Below, piece by piece: positions 16,326 through 25,215 of a stretch of DNA of 64,000 bases (positions are counted from its first letter, which is position 1; every line of letters starts with the position of its first letter). Source of the DNA: Parapedobacter pyrenivorans_A (GTDB lineage: Bacteria; Bacteroidota; Bacteroidia; Sphingobacteriales; Sphingobacteriaceae). Both the position numbers and the translations under genes were made by a program. The stretch lies in contig NZ_JBHEUZ010000008.1 of NCBI RefSeq assembly GCF_041925275.1, positions 149,356 through 213,355 on the forward strand. Direction: 5' to 3'. The notes under the pieces were generated by a model that did no database searches, was not told the DNA's origin, and saw only the letters and a list, made by a program, of their open reading frames with translations.

Positions 16326-17306
16326 CTACTGCCCCAGTATCCACGCAAAGATCAGCGGTGCAACGATGGTGGCATCGGATTCAACAATATATTTGGGTGT
16401 ATGGATGTCCAACTTACCCCACGTTATTTTCTCGTTGGGCACAGCCCCCGAGTATGACCCGTAAGACGTGGTGGAGTCCGATATCTGACAGAAATAACTC
16501 CAAAAAGGGATATTCTCCATCTCCATGTCTTGGTACAGCATGGGCACCACGCATATCGGGAAGTCGCCGGCTATGCCGCCCCCGATCTGGAAAAAGCCAA
16601 CACCCTTGCCCCCGGAATTTTTGATATACCAGTCAGAAAGGTAGACCATATATTCAATGCCGCTTTTCATCGTGGTAGCTTTCAGCTCTCCCTTTATGAC
16701 GTATGACGCAAAAATATTGCCCATGGTACTGTCTTCCCAACCCGGCACCACAATAGGCAGGTTTTTTTCGGCAGCTGCCAACATCCATGAGTTTTTCGGG
16801 TCTATCTCGTAGTACTGCTGCAACACGCCGCTATTGAGCAATTTGTACATGTACTCATGCGGGAAATACCGCTCCCCTGCCAACTCCGCATCCTTCCATA
16901 TCTTGTGGATATGCTGCTGTATCCTGCGGAATGCTTCCTCTTCGGGAATACAGGTATCCGTAACCCGGTTATAGTGGTTTTCCAGCAGATCCCACTCGTC
17001 CTGCGGACTTAGGTCGCGGTAATGCGGCACGCGCTTATAATGTGAATGGGCAACGAGGTTCATGATATCTTCTTCGAGGTTTGCACCGGTACAGCTGATG
17101 ATGGACACTTTATCCTCCCTGATCATTTCGGCGAGCGAAATGCCTAGTTCGGCCGTACTCATCGCACCTGCGAGGGTAATCATCATTTTACCGCCCGCAT
17201 CGAGGTGTGCCTCGTAGCCTTTGGCGGCGTCGACCAATGCGGCCGCGTTGAAATGCAGGTAATTCTTTTCGATAAATTGGGAAATCGCCCCCTTTTCTTT
17301 GCTCAT
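16326..17306 (-). CDS. Deoxyhypusine synthase family enzyme (probable polyamine aminobutyl transferase)
   Basis: 326 residues. Eukaryal and archaeal deoxyhypusine synthase moves an aminobutyl group from spermidine to eIF5A, a target bacteria lack; bacterial homologues are thought to act on free polyamines (homospermidine or spermidine formation). The family's active-site segment is intact near the C-terminus: SGAVPNEKITWGK ends in the catalytic Lys298. NAD-binding glycine-rich strands also appear (IISCTGANLEEDIMN, FFQIGGGIAGDFPI). aguA and aguB elsewhere in the window would supply putrescine. It may share a transcript with the psi-like gene and rdgB. Confidence 0.88.
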   Translation of the reverse strand: MSKEKGAISQFIEKNYLHFNAAALVDAAKGYEAHLDAGGKMMITLAGAMSTAELGISLAEMIREDKVSIISCTGANLEEDIMNLVAHSHYKRVPHYRDLSPQDEWDLLENHYNRVTDTCIPEEEAFRRIQQHIHKIWKDAELAGERYFPHEYMYKLLNSGVLQQYYEIDPKNSWMLAAAEKNLPIVVPGWEDSTMGNIFASYVIKGELKATTMKSGIEYMVYLSDWYIKNSGGKGVGFFQIGGGIAGDFPICVVPMLYQDMEMENIPFWSYFCQISDSTTSYGSYSGAVPNEKITWGKLDIHTPKYIVESDATIVAPLIFAWILGQ

Positions 17307-17399
17307 CGTTTATATTATGCTTGATTTACGGTTACAAATGTACGTATTTTGACAGGTTATTATCGGATAACGGGCATGAATTCGGGTTACTCCGAATAT

Positions 17400-17813
17400 T
17401 TAGCGATAGTCTAGAATCTTCTTGAATTCCTGTATTGTTACCACATTGACCTGCGAGAAATCAATTTTTTTCAGGTCGTTGAAATGTTTGTCGTTGGTCA
17501 CTAGGTAGTCTGCGTTTTCAGAAATGGCTAAATCCGCAAACTTATTGTCGTCTGGATCACTGACAACCAACTGCCATTTGAAGTAAGGCTCGGCAAACGT
17601 GGTGTTAGTGGCAGCTGTAAAAATACTTAACACCCACTCAGCAGTTCCTTTGGAATACATTGTGGTCAACTGCTCCTCGTATTCCGCTACAATTTCATTA
17701 CTAGCTATCCATTCAAAACGCTTTGCCTTAAACGCTTCGTAAAGCCAATAAAACCCGCTTTTAGGTGGAATGGAAGCCAATAGGCAGTTGGTATCGATAA
17801 CCACACGCATCAA
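17400..17813 (-). CDS. PIN-domain toxin (COG1569-type ribonuclease)
   Basis: 137 residues. The four acidic PIN positions are visible: D7 (VVIDTN), E40 (ASNEIV), D89 or D94 (DPDDNKFAD) and D108 (VTNDKHF), so the nuclease site looks intact. PIN toxins cleave RNA, often tRNA or mRNA. The start overlaps the antitoxin stop by 4 bp. Base composition is visibly more AT-rich than the neighbouring genes, which suggests transfer. The first codon may be either of two adjacent ATGs. Confidence 0.88.
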   Translation of the reverse strand: MMRVVIDTNCLLASIPPKSGFYWLYEAFKAKRFEWIASNEIVAEYEEQLTTMYSKGTAEWVLSIFTAATNTTFAEPYFKWQLVVSDPDDNKFADLAISENADYLVTNDKHFNDLKKIDFSQVNVVTIQEFKKILDYR

Positions 17814-18028
17814 CTGTCTTTATGGAGCATTTTTTCAAAATCCTCTTGCGTATACCCTTTCGCTTCCACGACCCTGCCGAGTTCTTCTTTCAGTAATTTA
17901 TCGTAATGTTCAACTAAAACGTCCCTTAACTCCACAATTTCTTTATCTGCCATTGGCCGATTAAACAACTTCAACAACGTAAGTTGCATTTGGTTCAATT
18001 CGGTATGTGGTTTTAATGCTGTTGCCAT
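17810..18028 (-). CDS. Antitoxin partner of the PIN toxin
   Basis: 72 residues, small and charged, placed immediately upstream of the PIN gene with an ATGA overlap. The predicted fold is mostly helical: QMQLTLLKLFNRPMADKEIV, then ELRDVLVEHYDKLL, and a C-terminal tail that could wrap the toxin. No clear DNA-binding domain is recognised. This N-terminus (Q-x-x-LL-x-LF) recurs in Bacteroidota antitoxins linked to COG1569 toxins. Tandem promoter repeats lie just upstream. Confidence 0.8.
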   Translation of the reverse strand: MATALKPHTELNQMQLTLLKLFNRPMADKEIVELRDVLVEHYDKLLKEELGRVVEAKGYTQEDFEKMLHKDS

Positions 18029-18039
18029 TTCTCTTCCCT

Positions 18040-18075
18040 TTCACACAAAAGTACGAATTCACACGAAAGTACGAA
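18040..18075 (-). promoter_or_regulatory. Tandem 18-bp repeat carrying two -7 boxes, toxin-antitoxin promoter
   Basis: Two abutting 18-bp copies differ at one base. On the minus strand each contains a -7 box: TACTTTTG (18053-18046) and TACTTTCG (18071-18064). The duplication gives either two staggered promoters or a promoter within a direct-repeat operator. The proximal start of transcription would lie about 13 nt ahead of the antitoxin ATG. Confidence 0.65.
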
Positions 18076-18097
18076 AATGCAAAGAAAATAGGATAAG

Positions 18098-19198
18098 TCA
18101 CCGTTCACATTTTATTAAGAACGTGTCATCGATATCCGCCCCAATACCCGGCTGTTCGGGCAACGACAGGACGTAGCCATTGAACCGGACGCCACCAATG
18201 ACGGGATCTTCGAGGTGGCCAAGCAAGCAGGTATCCAGATCGAAGAACTGCACATTGGGGGCGGCGCATGCGAAATGCACCTTAGCGGAAAGGGCCAGGC
18301 GGCTTTCCAGCATGCCGCCGATCATGCACGGAATCTGGTGGTCAGCGGCGGCCCGTTGTATCCGTAGCGCTTCGGCGATACCGCCGGATTTGGAGAATTT
18401 GATATTGATGTAGTCGCAGGCGCCCTGGGTAGCCAGCCGCACCGCGTCGCGGTGGTCGTAACAACTTTCATCGGCCATGATGGGGATAGTGGTTTCTTTA
18501 CGCAGTTGCGGCAGCAGGTGGTCATTGTAGCTCCGCATGGGCTGCTCACAGAATTGGATGTTGAACGGCTGCAGTCCGCGGAGGGCAATAACCGCCCCAT
18601 CGTAGCTCCACCCTTGGTTGGCATCGATGCGGATGGAGAGGGCATCTCCCACTTGCTCCCTGATTGCCCGGATACGCTCAATATCTTCTACCGGTTGCTT
18701 CCCCAGTTTAACCTTAAGGACGGCCGCCCCCTGGTCTTTGAAGGCCAGGGCCTTGCTTGCCATGGCTGCCGGATCGCCAATACCTACCGTGATGTCCGTA
18801 ACGATATCGCGCACGCTACCCCCCAGGAAACGGTATAGCGGCACGCCCGCATGCTTGGCAGCGATGTCGTACAACGCCATATCAAAGGCACTCTTGATGG
18901 TCGTGTTGCGCGCCACGAAGACATCAAGTTCGGCTAGCCGTTCGCCGATAGCCAGTGGGTCTTTCCCCACCCACAATTGGGCGAAATCGCGTGCGAGCAC
19001 CAGGCAGGTATCCTGCGTTTCGCCAACGATCATCGGGAAGGCCGAGCATTCGCCAACACCGTAAATGTCTTGGTCGGTATGGATACGGATAAATGTATTC
19101 TGTGCATAATCCATGGTACCGGTGGCGATAACGAAGGGCTCCATCGGAATGCTGAGCCGATAAATCTCGGTGTGGGTGATCTTCATTTTCTTATCCAT
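18098..19198 (-). CDS. Dipeptide epimerase, enolase superfamily (L-Ala-D/L-Glu epimerase type)
   Basis: About 366 residues; ATG 19198 or 19186 is preferred over the longer frame, whose extra N-terminus (MILLCVNIIYISV) covers the upstream inverted repeat. It epimerises L-Ala-D-Glu to L-Ala-L-Glu or related dipeptides, linked to murein peptide recycling. Enolase-superfamily residues are present: the KVKLGK base pair, metal ligands in RIDANQGW, EQPMRS and MADESC. The DxD motif that binds the dipeptide ammonium group is seen in QFFDLDTCLLG. Exact dipeptide preference is not deducible. Confidence 0.9.
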   Translation of the reverse strand: MDKKMKITHTEIYRLSIPMEPFVIATGTMDYAQNTFIRIHTDQDIYGVGECSAFPMIVGETQDTCLVLARDFAQLWVGKDPLAIGERLAELDVFVARNTTIKSAFDMALYDIAAKHAGVPLYRFLGGSVRDIVTDITVGIGDPAAMASKALAFKDQGAAVLKVKLGKQPVEDIERIRAIREQVGDALSIRIDANQGWSYDGAVIALRGLQPFNIQFCEQPMRSYNDHLLPQLRKETTIPIMADESCYDHRDAVRLATQGACDYINIKFSKSGGIAEALRIQRAAADHQIPCMIGGMLESRLALSAKVHFACAAPNVQFFDLDTCLLGHLEDPVIGGVRFNGYVLSLPEQPGIGADIDDTFLIKCER

Positions 19199-19216
19199 TG
19201 CGAGCCTCGAAACCGA

Positions 19217-19259
19217 GATGTAAATAATATTGACACACAGGAGGATCATTATTTACATC
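19217..19259. promoter_or_regulatory. 12-bp inverted repeat upstream of the epimerase
   Basis: GATGTAAATAAT (19217-19228) and ATTATTTACATC (19248-19259) are perfect inverted arms separated by 19 bp. They end about 20 bp before the epimerase start, a position typical of an operator. There is no T run to suggest a terminator. Confidence 0.65.
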
Positions 19260-19400
19260 GAGTTCTCATCAGCCAAATAAAGGAAAAATAAGTGGATGAA
19301 AATAATGTTTTGTCGTAAACATCCCCCCACAATGTCGCAACAACCACCTACGGATTATCACTTACTATCATTACTTTTGAAATGAACAAAACATAAGATT

Positions 19401-20042
19401 ATGAACAAGCTATTGCTTTTGGGTGCCGCCTTCATGGCGTTTTCGTTTACGCACCCCACGATTATTCCCAACACGGCAAAACCACTGGAGCGTGGAGTTA
19501 CCTCCGTGCAGAACGACAAGGCGTTTTTATTGGATTACTACCGGAAAACGGAAAATCGGTTAGCAGAACAATTGAAGGGGTTAAATAATGCACAGTTACA
19601 GTTCAAGCCTTCGGCCGACAGCTGGTCGATCAGCCAGTGCGTGGAGCATATCATCAAGACGGAGAAAATGCTCTTCGGCATGGCCAAAGAGGCGATGGCC
19701 AAACCGGCAAACCCCGAGCGGAAAGCGGAGGTAGCCGTAACCGACCAGCAGCTTATTGATGGGATTACCGACAGAAGCCACAAGGCAGAGGCACCGGCAG
19801 CGTTGCTTGGTGAAGGGGCTTATACGGATGTGGCCGCGGCGATGGCCGACTTCCGCGCGCAGCGGAAAGTGATCCTTTCGTATCTCAAGGATGTGGCGGT
19901 AGACGAGCTGCGCAACCACATCGCCGACTCTCCATTCGGACCGGTTGATACTTACCATTCCATGTTGTTCATCGCCGGACATACCGCGCGCCATACCCTA
20001 CAAATCGAAGAGGTGAAAGCAAACGCCGCTTTCCCGAAATAA
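19401..20042 (+). CDS. DinB family protein with signal peptide
   Basis: 213 residues. The hydrophobic N-terminus (LLLLGAAFMAFSFTHP) indicates export. The DinB/DUF664-type four-helix bundle follows from about residue 45, marked by WSISQCVEHIIKTEKML and HSMLFIAGHTARHTLQIEEV. The metal-binding histidine triad is recognisable (H in CVEHI, and two His in AGHTARH). DinB-like proteins are putative thiol- or metal-dependent enzymes; the substrate is unknown. A terminator follows 66 bp after the stop. A second, cytoplasmic DinB homologue lies at 45983-46507. Confidence 0.88.
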   Translation: MNKLLLLGAAFMAFSFTHPTIIPNTAKPLERGVTSVQNDKAFLLDYYRKTENRLAEQLKGLNNAQLQFKPSADSWSISQCVEHIIKTEKMLFGMAKEAMAKPANPERKAEVAVTDQQLIDGITDRSHKAEAPAALLGEGAYTDVAAAMADFRAQRKVILSYLKDVAVDELRNHIADSPFGPVDTYHSMLFIAGHTARHTLQIEEVKANAAFPK

Positions 20043-20107
20043 AGCGGTAGGACCGGTTTGGCAGATGTGGAAAACCTAATCCATATCACCTACAGGCATT
20101 TGGGTTA

Positions 20108-20143
20108 CTAATGCCAGCCACGGCCGGCTGGCATTAGGCTTTT
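20108..20143 (+). terminator. Rho-independent terminator after the DinB gene
   Basis: A perfect 12-bp stem (CTAATGCCAGCC / GGCTGGCATTAG) with a 6-nt loop, followed by GCTTTT. The T run is short. Confidence 0.8.
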
Positions 20144-20206
20144 CCGTCAAAAAAACATAAGTTTGTTTGGGTATTTTTATCCAACCAGGTTTTTTTGAGG
20201 CAAGCG

Positions 20207-23200
20207 ATGTATTTGATTTTTGATACCGAAACAACCGGTCTCCCCAAGCGCTGGGATGCTCCGATTACTGACACAGACAATTGGCCCCGTTGCATACAGC
20301 TGGCCTGGCAGCTCCACGACGCCATGGGCGAGCTCATCGAGCACCAAAGCTACCTGGTTAAACCGGATGGGTTCAATATTCCGTTTGACGCCGAACGGAT
20401 ACACGGCATCTGCACGGAGCTCGCGGACGAGCAGGGAGCACCCTTGGCCCACGTGCTCCATCAATTCAACGAGGCCCTTGCCAAGGCAAAATTCGTTGTT
20501 GGCCAAAACATCGGGTTCGACATCAACATCATGGGTTGTGAATTTCACCGGGCTGGCATCGACTCACCGATGGCCCAACTGCCGGTGCTCGACACCTGTA
20601 CGGAGGTAACCGCGGAATTGCTCAGGATACCCGGCGGCCGCGGTGGCAAATTCAAACTGCCCAACCTCACCGAGCTGCATCAGTACCTTTTCGGGGCGCC
20701 CTTTGCCGAAGCGCATAACGCAACGGCCGACGTGGAAGCTACCACACGCTGTTTCCTCGAATTGGTCAAACGGGAGGTTTTCTCGCCCGCTGAGTTGCAA
20801 GTAGATTCCGGTTATTTCGTCGAATTTCGCCAACGCAACCCGCAGCCTATACCGCCCGCGGGCCTCTCGCACGTCAATCTCAAAGCAGCGTCAGACGAAG
20901 TCCGCAAGCGGCTGCAAAACAAGCAGCAAACGGCGATTCCGACACAGGACCTGGAAGCCAACAAACGCGACATGGCGGCGGTGGACTTTGTGCACCTACA
21001 CAACCACACCCAATTTTCGGTATTGCAATCCACCATTTCCGTCGGGAGCCTGGTCAAGGCAGCAGCCGCCCACGGAATGCCGGCCGTAGCCATTACCGAC
21101 CACGGCAACATGATGGGTGCCTTTCAGTTTGTAAGTGCCGTACTCAATCACAACAAGGCCGTGGCTGCCAGAAACAAAGTAGCCACAGAGGCGGGGGAAG
21201 CACCCACCGAAACTGAAATCAAACCGATTGTAGGCTGCGAGTTCTACGTGTGCGAGAACCATACCGACAAATCCCGGAAGGACAATGGATACCAGGTTGT
21301 CTTCCTAGCCAAGAACAAAACCGGCTACCACAACCTAGCGAAAATGGCCTCCATCGCCTATACCAAAGGGTTTTACTACGTACCACGTATTGACCGCGCG
21401 ATCGTGGAACAATACAAGGAAGATGTCATCGTGCTATCGGGCAACCTGTATGGCGAGGTACCCAACAAACTGCTCAACATGGGTGAAAACCAAGCGGAGG
21501 AAGCGTTGGTATGGTGGAAAAATACCTTTGGCGCAGACTTCTACATCGAAATGATGCGGCATGGGCAGGAGGATGAAAACCGGGTAAATGAAAGCCTCGC
21601 CACCTTGGCTGCCAAACACGGAGTAAAAACGGTTGCGACCAATAACACATATTATATCGATAAAGCGGACGCCCACGCGCACGATATCCTGCTGTGTGTG
21701 AAAGATGGCGAAAAGCTCGCTACCCCGAAAGGCCGCGGACGGGGCTTCCGTTTCGGGCTACCCAATGACGAATACTATTTCAAATCGGGCGAGGAAATGA
21801 AAAAGACATTTGCGGACCTACCGGAAGCCATCCTCAACATCCAAGAGATTGTCGACAAAACGGAACCGTATTCCCTATACCGTGATGTATTGCTCCCCAA
21901 GTTTGAAATACCGGAGAAATTCCTGGTGACGGAAGATCGGGAAGACGGCGGCAAACGCGGAGAGAATAAGTATTTGCGCCACCTTACCTACGTAGGAGCC
22001 GAAAAGCGCTATCCCGACCTCACACCCGACATCCGCGAGCGGTTGGACTTTGAGCTGGCAACGATTGAGCGGACTGGCTATCCGGGATACTTCTTGATTG
22101 TGCAGGACTTCATTGCGGCGGCCCGCGATATGGGCGTATCGGTGGGGCCGGGCCGGGGGTCGGCCGCCGGATCGGCAGTAGCTTACTGTCTTGGCATCAC
22201 CAATATCGACCCCATTGCTTACGACCTGCTTTTCGAACGGTTCCTCAACCCCGACCGTATTTCCATGCCCGATATCGACATCGATTTTGACGACGAAGGC
22301 CGCGGGCGCGTAATGGACTACGTGATCGGCAAGTATGGTGCCAACCAGGTAGCCCAGATCATCACTTACGGCACCATGGCGGCGAAGTCTTCCATCCGCG
22401 ACACGGCACGGGTACTGGACCTCCCCCTGTTTGAAGCCGACAAAATCGCGAAACTCATCCCCAACCTGAAACTCAATAAAATCTTCAACATGGACGCCAA
22501 AGCACTCAAAAGTGCTTTGCGCGGCGATGAAATAGAAAATGTGCAGCAACTGGTGTCCATGGCCGAAGGGAATGGACTCGAAGCGGAGACCATCCGGCAA
22601 GCTAAAGTACTGGAAGGTTCGCTCCGCAACACGGGCATCCACGCCTGTGGGGTCATCATCACGCCCGACGACATCACCAACTTCGTACCGGTAGCCACGG
22701 CCAAGGATTCCGAACTGTACGTGACCCAATTTGACAACGCCGTAGTAGAAAGCGCCGGGTTGCTCAAAATGGACTTCTTGGGGCTTAAGACCCTCACGCT
22801 TATTAAAGATACCGTAAAGATCGTTAAACACCGGCACGGCGTGGAGCTTGATCCGGATGAATTTCCTATAGATGACCCGCAAACGTACGAGCTTTTCCAA
22901 CGGGGCGAGACGGTCGGCATCTTCCAATACGAGTCGCCCGGCATGCAGAAATACATGAAGGAACTGAAACCGACGGTTTTCGGCGACTTGATTGCGATGA
23001 ATGCACTTTACCGGCCGGGACCTATGGAATACATCCCCAGCTTCATCCGGCGCAAGCACGGCCATGAACCTATTACCTACGACCTTGACGCCTGCGAGGA
23101 ATACCTCAAGGAGACGTACGGCATCACGGTCTACCAGGAGCAGGTGATGCTACTCTCGCAGAAGTTAGCCGGTTTCACGAAAGGCGAGGCCGACGTGCTG

Positions 23201-24637
23201 CGTAAGGCCATGGGAAAGAAACAGCGCGATGTACTAGACAAAATGAAACCAAAATTCGTTGAACAGGCGGCCGCCAACGGCCATTCGGCGAAGGTGCTCG
23301 AAAAGATATGGAAAGACTGGGAGGCCTTCGCCAGCTATGCATTCAACAAATCGCACTCTACCTGCTATGCGTGGGTGGCGTATCAAACAGCCTACCTAAA
23401 AGCCCACTACCCAGCGGAATACATGGCTGCAGTGCTTTCAAATAACATGAACGACATCAAACAGGTGACGTTTTTCATGGAAGAATGCAAACGGATGGAA
23501 TTGCAGGTACTTGGTCCCGATGTAAACGAATCTTACTACAAGTTTACGGTAAACAATATAGGAGCCATCCGCTTCGGAATGGGTGCCGTGAAAGGGGTGG
23601 GTGCAGGTGCCGTAGATACCATCGTGGAAAGCCGGAAGAACAAGCCTTATTTATCCATTTTTGATTTGGCCCGGCGGGTAGACTTACGTGTAGCCAATAA
23701 AAAGGCGTTTGAAAGCTTGGCCTATGCGGGCGGGTTCGATTGTTTCACGAACACCCATAGGGCGCAGTACTTCCACGTTGATGGCGACGGAAGCACCGTG
23801 CTTGAAAAATCATTGAAATACGGTGCAAAATATCGCGAAAACGAAAACTCGGCGCAAGTGAGCCTATTTGGCGGGGGCAGCAACGTGGAGATTCCGGAAC
23901 CAGCCCTCCCCCATTGCCCCGAATGGGGGTTGATCGAAAAGCTCAAATACGAAAAAGACGTCATCGGCATCTACCTGACCAGCCACCCCTTGGATAGTTA
24001 CCGGTTCGAAATCGAGCATTTCTGCCAACATTCGGTTAAGCTCCTCACCTTGATTGACAAGGTGAAGCAGACAGAGGTAGCTGACGAAGTGCGCGATGAA
24101 TTCAACAAAATAAAAAACCGCGAGCTGACGATCGGTGGCATGATCACCGCTGCCAGCCACCGGATTACCAAAAATGGAAAACCGTTTGGCGTCATGTTGG
24201 TGGAAGATTATTCCGATGCGTTCGAAATAGCCCTCTTTGGCGAGGAATACGTAAAAATGAAAGGTTACCTGAACGAAGGGTATTTCGTACAGCTACGCGG
24301 CATCATTGCCGAACGGTATCGCCAAGCCGGCAATTGGGGGTTTGAAATAAAGGGCATGCAACTGCTCTCTGATTTACGCGACAAGCTTGCCAAAAGCCTG
24401 ACCATACAAGTGCCGCTCCACGAACTGAATGATGGCGTGGTTGACCGTATACAACGGCTGGTGAACACCAACATGGAGCAATACGAGAATAAAACGTGCC
24501 AACTGCGGTTTGCTATCCGCGACATTGAATCGGAAATCAGCATCGAGATGCCTTCTAAAGGACTGAAAATCAATCTTAGCAATGATTTCATCGACACACT
24601 TACCCAAATAAACGGGGTCCATTACAAGTTAAATTAA
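20207..24637 (+). CDS. dnaE: DNA polymerase III alpha subunit with N-terminal DnaQ-type exonuclease
   Basis: 1476 residues, the replicative polymerase. The ATG at 20207 is preferred over an upstream TTG because GAGG lies 8 nt before it. Residues 1 to about 195 form a DEDDh 3'-5' exonuclease (FDTETTGLP, NIGFDINIM, HNATADVEA). A PHP domain begins near residue 260 (FVHLHNHTQFSVLQ). The polymerase palm has PDIDIDFDD near 687 and GRGSAAGSAVAYCLGI before it; an HhH/beta-binding region and an OB fold (ELTIGGMITAASHRITKNGKPFG) follow. Proofreading is therefore fused in cis, a Bacteroidota arrangement that recalls PolC. Confidence 0.95.
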   Translation: MYLIFDTETTGLPKRWDAPITDTDNWPRCIQLAWQLHDAMGELIEHQSYLVKPDGFNIPFDAERIHGICTELADEQGAPLAHVLHQFNEALAKAKFVVGQNIGFDINIMGCEFHRAGIDSPMAQLPVLDTCTEVTAELLRIPGGRGGKFKLPNLTELHQYLFGAPFAEAHNATADVEATTRCFLELVKREVFSPAELQVDSGYFVEFRQRNPQPIPPAGLSHVNLKAASDEVRKRLQNKQQTAIPTQDLEANKRDMAAVDFVHLHNHTQFSVLQSTISVGSLVKAAAAHGMPAVAITDHGNMMGAFQFVSAVLNHNKAVAARNKVATEAGEAPTETEIKPIVGCEFYVCENHTDKSRKDNGYQVVFLAKNKTGYHNLAKMASIAYTKGFYYVPRIDRAIVEQYKEDVIVLSGNLYGEVPNKLLNMGENQAEEALVWWKNTFGADFYIEMMRHGQEDENRVNESLATLAAKHGVKTVATNNTYYIDKADAHAHDILLCVKDGEKLATPKGRGRGFRFGLPNDEYYFKSGEEMKKTFADLPEAILNIQEIVDKTEPYSLYRDVLLPKFEIPEKFLVTEDREDGGKRGENKYLRHLTYVGAEKRYPDLTPDIRERLDFELATIERTGYPGYFLIVQDFIAAARDMGVSVGPGRGSAAGSAVAYCLGITNIDPIAYDLLFERFLNPDRISMPDIDIDFDDEGRGRVMDYVIGKYGANQVAQIITYGTMAAKSSIRDTARVLDLPLFEADKIAKLIPNLKLNKIFNMDAKALKSALRGDEIENVQQLVSMAEGNGLEAETIRQAKVLEGSLRNTGIHACGVIITPDDITNFVPVATAKDSELYVTQFDNAVVESAGLLKMDFLGLKTLTLIKDTVKIVKHRHGVELDPDEFPIDDPQTYELFQRGETVGIFQYESPGMQKYMKELKPTVFGDLIAMNALYRPGPMEYIPSFIRRKHGHEPITYDLDACEEYLKETYGITVYQEQVMLLSQKLAGFTKGEADVLRKAMGKKQRDVLDKMKPKFVEQAAANGHSAKVLEKIWKDWEAFASYAFNKSHSTCYAWVAYQTAYLKAHYPAEYMAAVLSNNMNDIKQVTFFMEECKRMELQVLGPDVNESYYKFTVNNIGAIRFGMGAVKGVGAGAVDTIVESRKNKPYLSIFDLARRVDLRVANKKAFESLAYAGGFDCFTNTHRAQYFHVDGDGSTVLEKSLKYGAKYRENENSAQVSLFGGGSNVEIPEPALPHCPEWGLIEKLKYEKDVIGIYLTSHPLDSYRFEIEHFCQHSVKLLTLIDKVKQTEVADEVRDEFNKIKNRELTIGGMITAASHRITKNGKPFGVMLVEDYSDAFEIALFGEEYVKMKGYLNEGYFVQLRGIIAERYRQAGNWGFEIKGMQLLSDLRDKLAKSLTIQVPLHELNDGVVDRIQRLVNTNMEQYENKTCQLRFAIRDIESEISIEMPSKGLKINLSNDFIDTLTQINGVHYKLN

Positions 24638-24661
24638 TGTCAGATTGTCGGCATTTATGCC

Positions 24662-24689
24662 TTGGCAACGATTTTGATCGTTATCTTTG
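24662..24689 (+). promoter_or_regulatory. Promoter of trxA
   Basis: TTG (24662-24664) and TATCTTTG (24682-24689) are 17 bp apart. Transcription would start near 24693, placing the heptad-repeat tract inside the trxA leader. Confidence 0.55.
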
Positions 24690-24700
24690 TGGAAAGCTGG

Positions 24701-24770
24701 TGAGAGGTGAGAGGTGTCGGTAAAGGCGGCGAGCAAAAAAGCAAATAACAAAAAAGCAACTATAACGATT
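24701..24770 (+). repeat. Heptad-period repeat in the trxA leader
   Basis: 7-nt units TGAGAGG (twice) and TGTCGGT are followed, after a short irregular stretch, by AGCAAAA, AAGCAAA, TAACAAA, AAAGCAA. The trxA ATG follows at 24778. The second block repeats the GCAAA words of the 9140 and 16258 tracts. Confidence 0.7.
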
Positions 24771-24777
24771 AAATATT

Positions 24778-25095
24778 ATGGCATTAGAAATCACAGACAG
24801 CAACTTCGATGAGGTTGTACTTCAATCAGACAAGCCTGTATTGGTAGATTTTTGGGCGGAGTGGTGTGGCCCTTGTCGCATGGTAGGTCCCATCGTGGAG
24901 GAATTGGCGAATGAATACGACGGCAAGGCCGTTGTTGGCAAAGTTAATGTTGACTACAATCCTGACATTTCGGTCAAGTATGGCATCCGCAATATCCCGG
25001 CACTTTTGTTTTTCAAAGATGGCGAGATTGTGGATAAGCAGATCGGTGCTGTACCCAAGTCGGTACTTGCGGACAAATTAGCCAAACAACTTTAA
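24778..25095 (+). CDS. trxA: Thioredoxin
   Basis: The general cytoplasmic disulfide reductant, 105 residues. The active site is WCGPC (Cys30 and Cys33), the cis-Pro loop is IRNIPAL, and the fold is complete from MALEITDSNF to ADKLAKQL. No signal peptide. A strong terminator follows 21 bp after the stop. The 140-bp gap from dnaE carries its own promoter and a heptad-repeat leader. Confidence 0.97.
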   Translation: MALEITDSNFDEVVLQSDKPVLVDFWAEWCGPCRMVGPIVEELANEYDGKAVVGKVNVDYNPDISVKYGIRNIPALLFFKDGEIVDKQIGAVPKSVLADKLAKQL

Positions 25096-25116
25096 GGCAA
25101 CGTACAAACCCTATGG

Positions 25117-25154
25117 CATAGCCCGTGGTTGAACAACCACGGGCTATGTTTTTT
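25117..25154 (+). terminator. Rho-independent terminator of trxA
   Basis: Long stem CATAGCCCGTGGTTG pairing with CAACCACGGGCTATG, then six T residues. Confidence 0.95.
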
Positions 25155-25215
25155 CATTAAGGGCACCGCATGCAGGTTTACTGTATTTTCTGTATGTTTG
25201 TGAAGTATTTAAATT

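Noticed and set aside
21875..23065. A 396-codon minus-strand frame inside dnaE
   Set aside because: Antisense shadow of the polymerase domain; no start context and no motifs.
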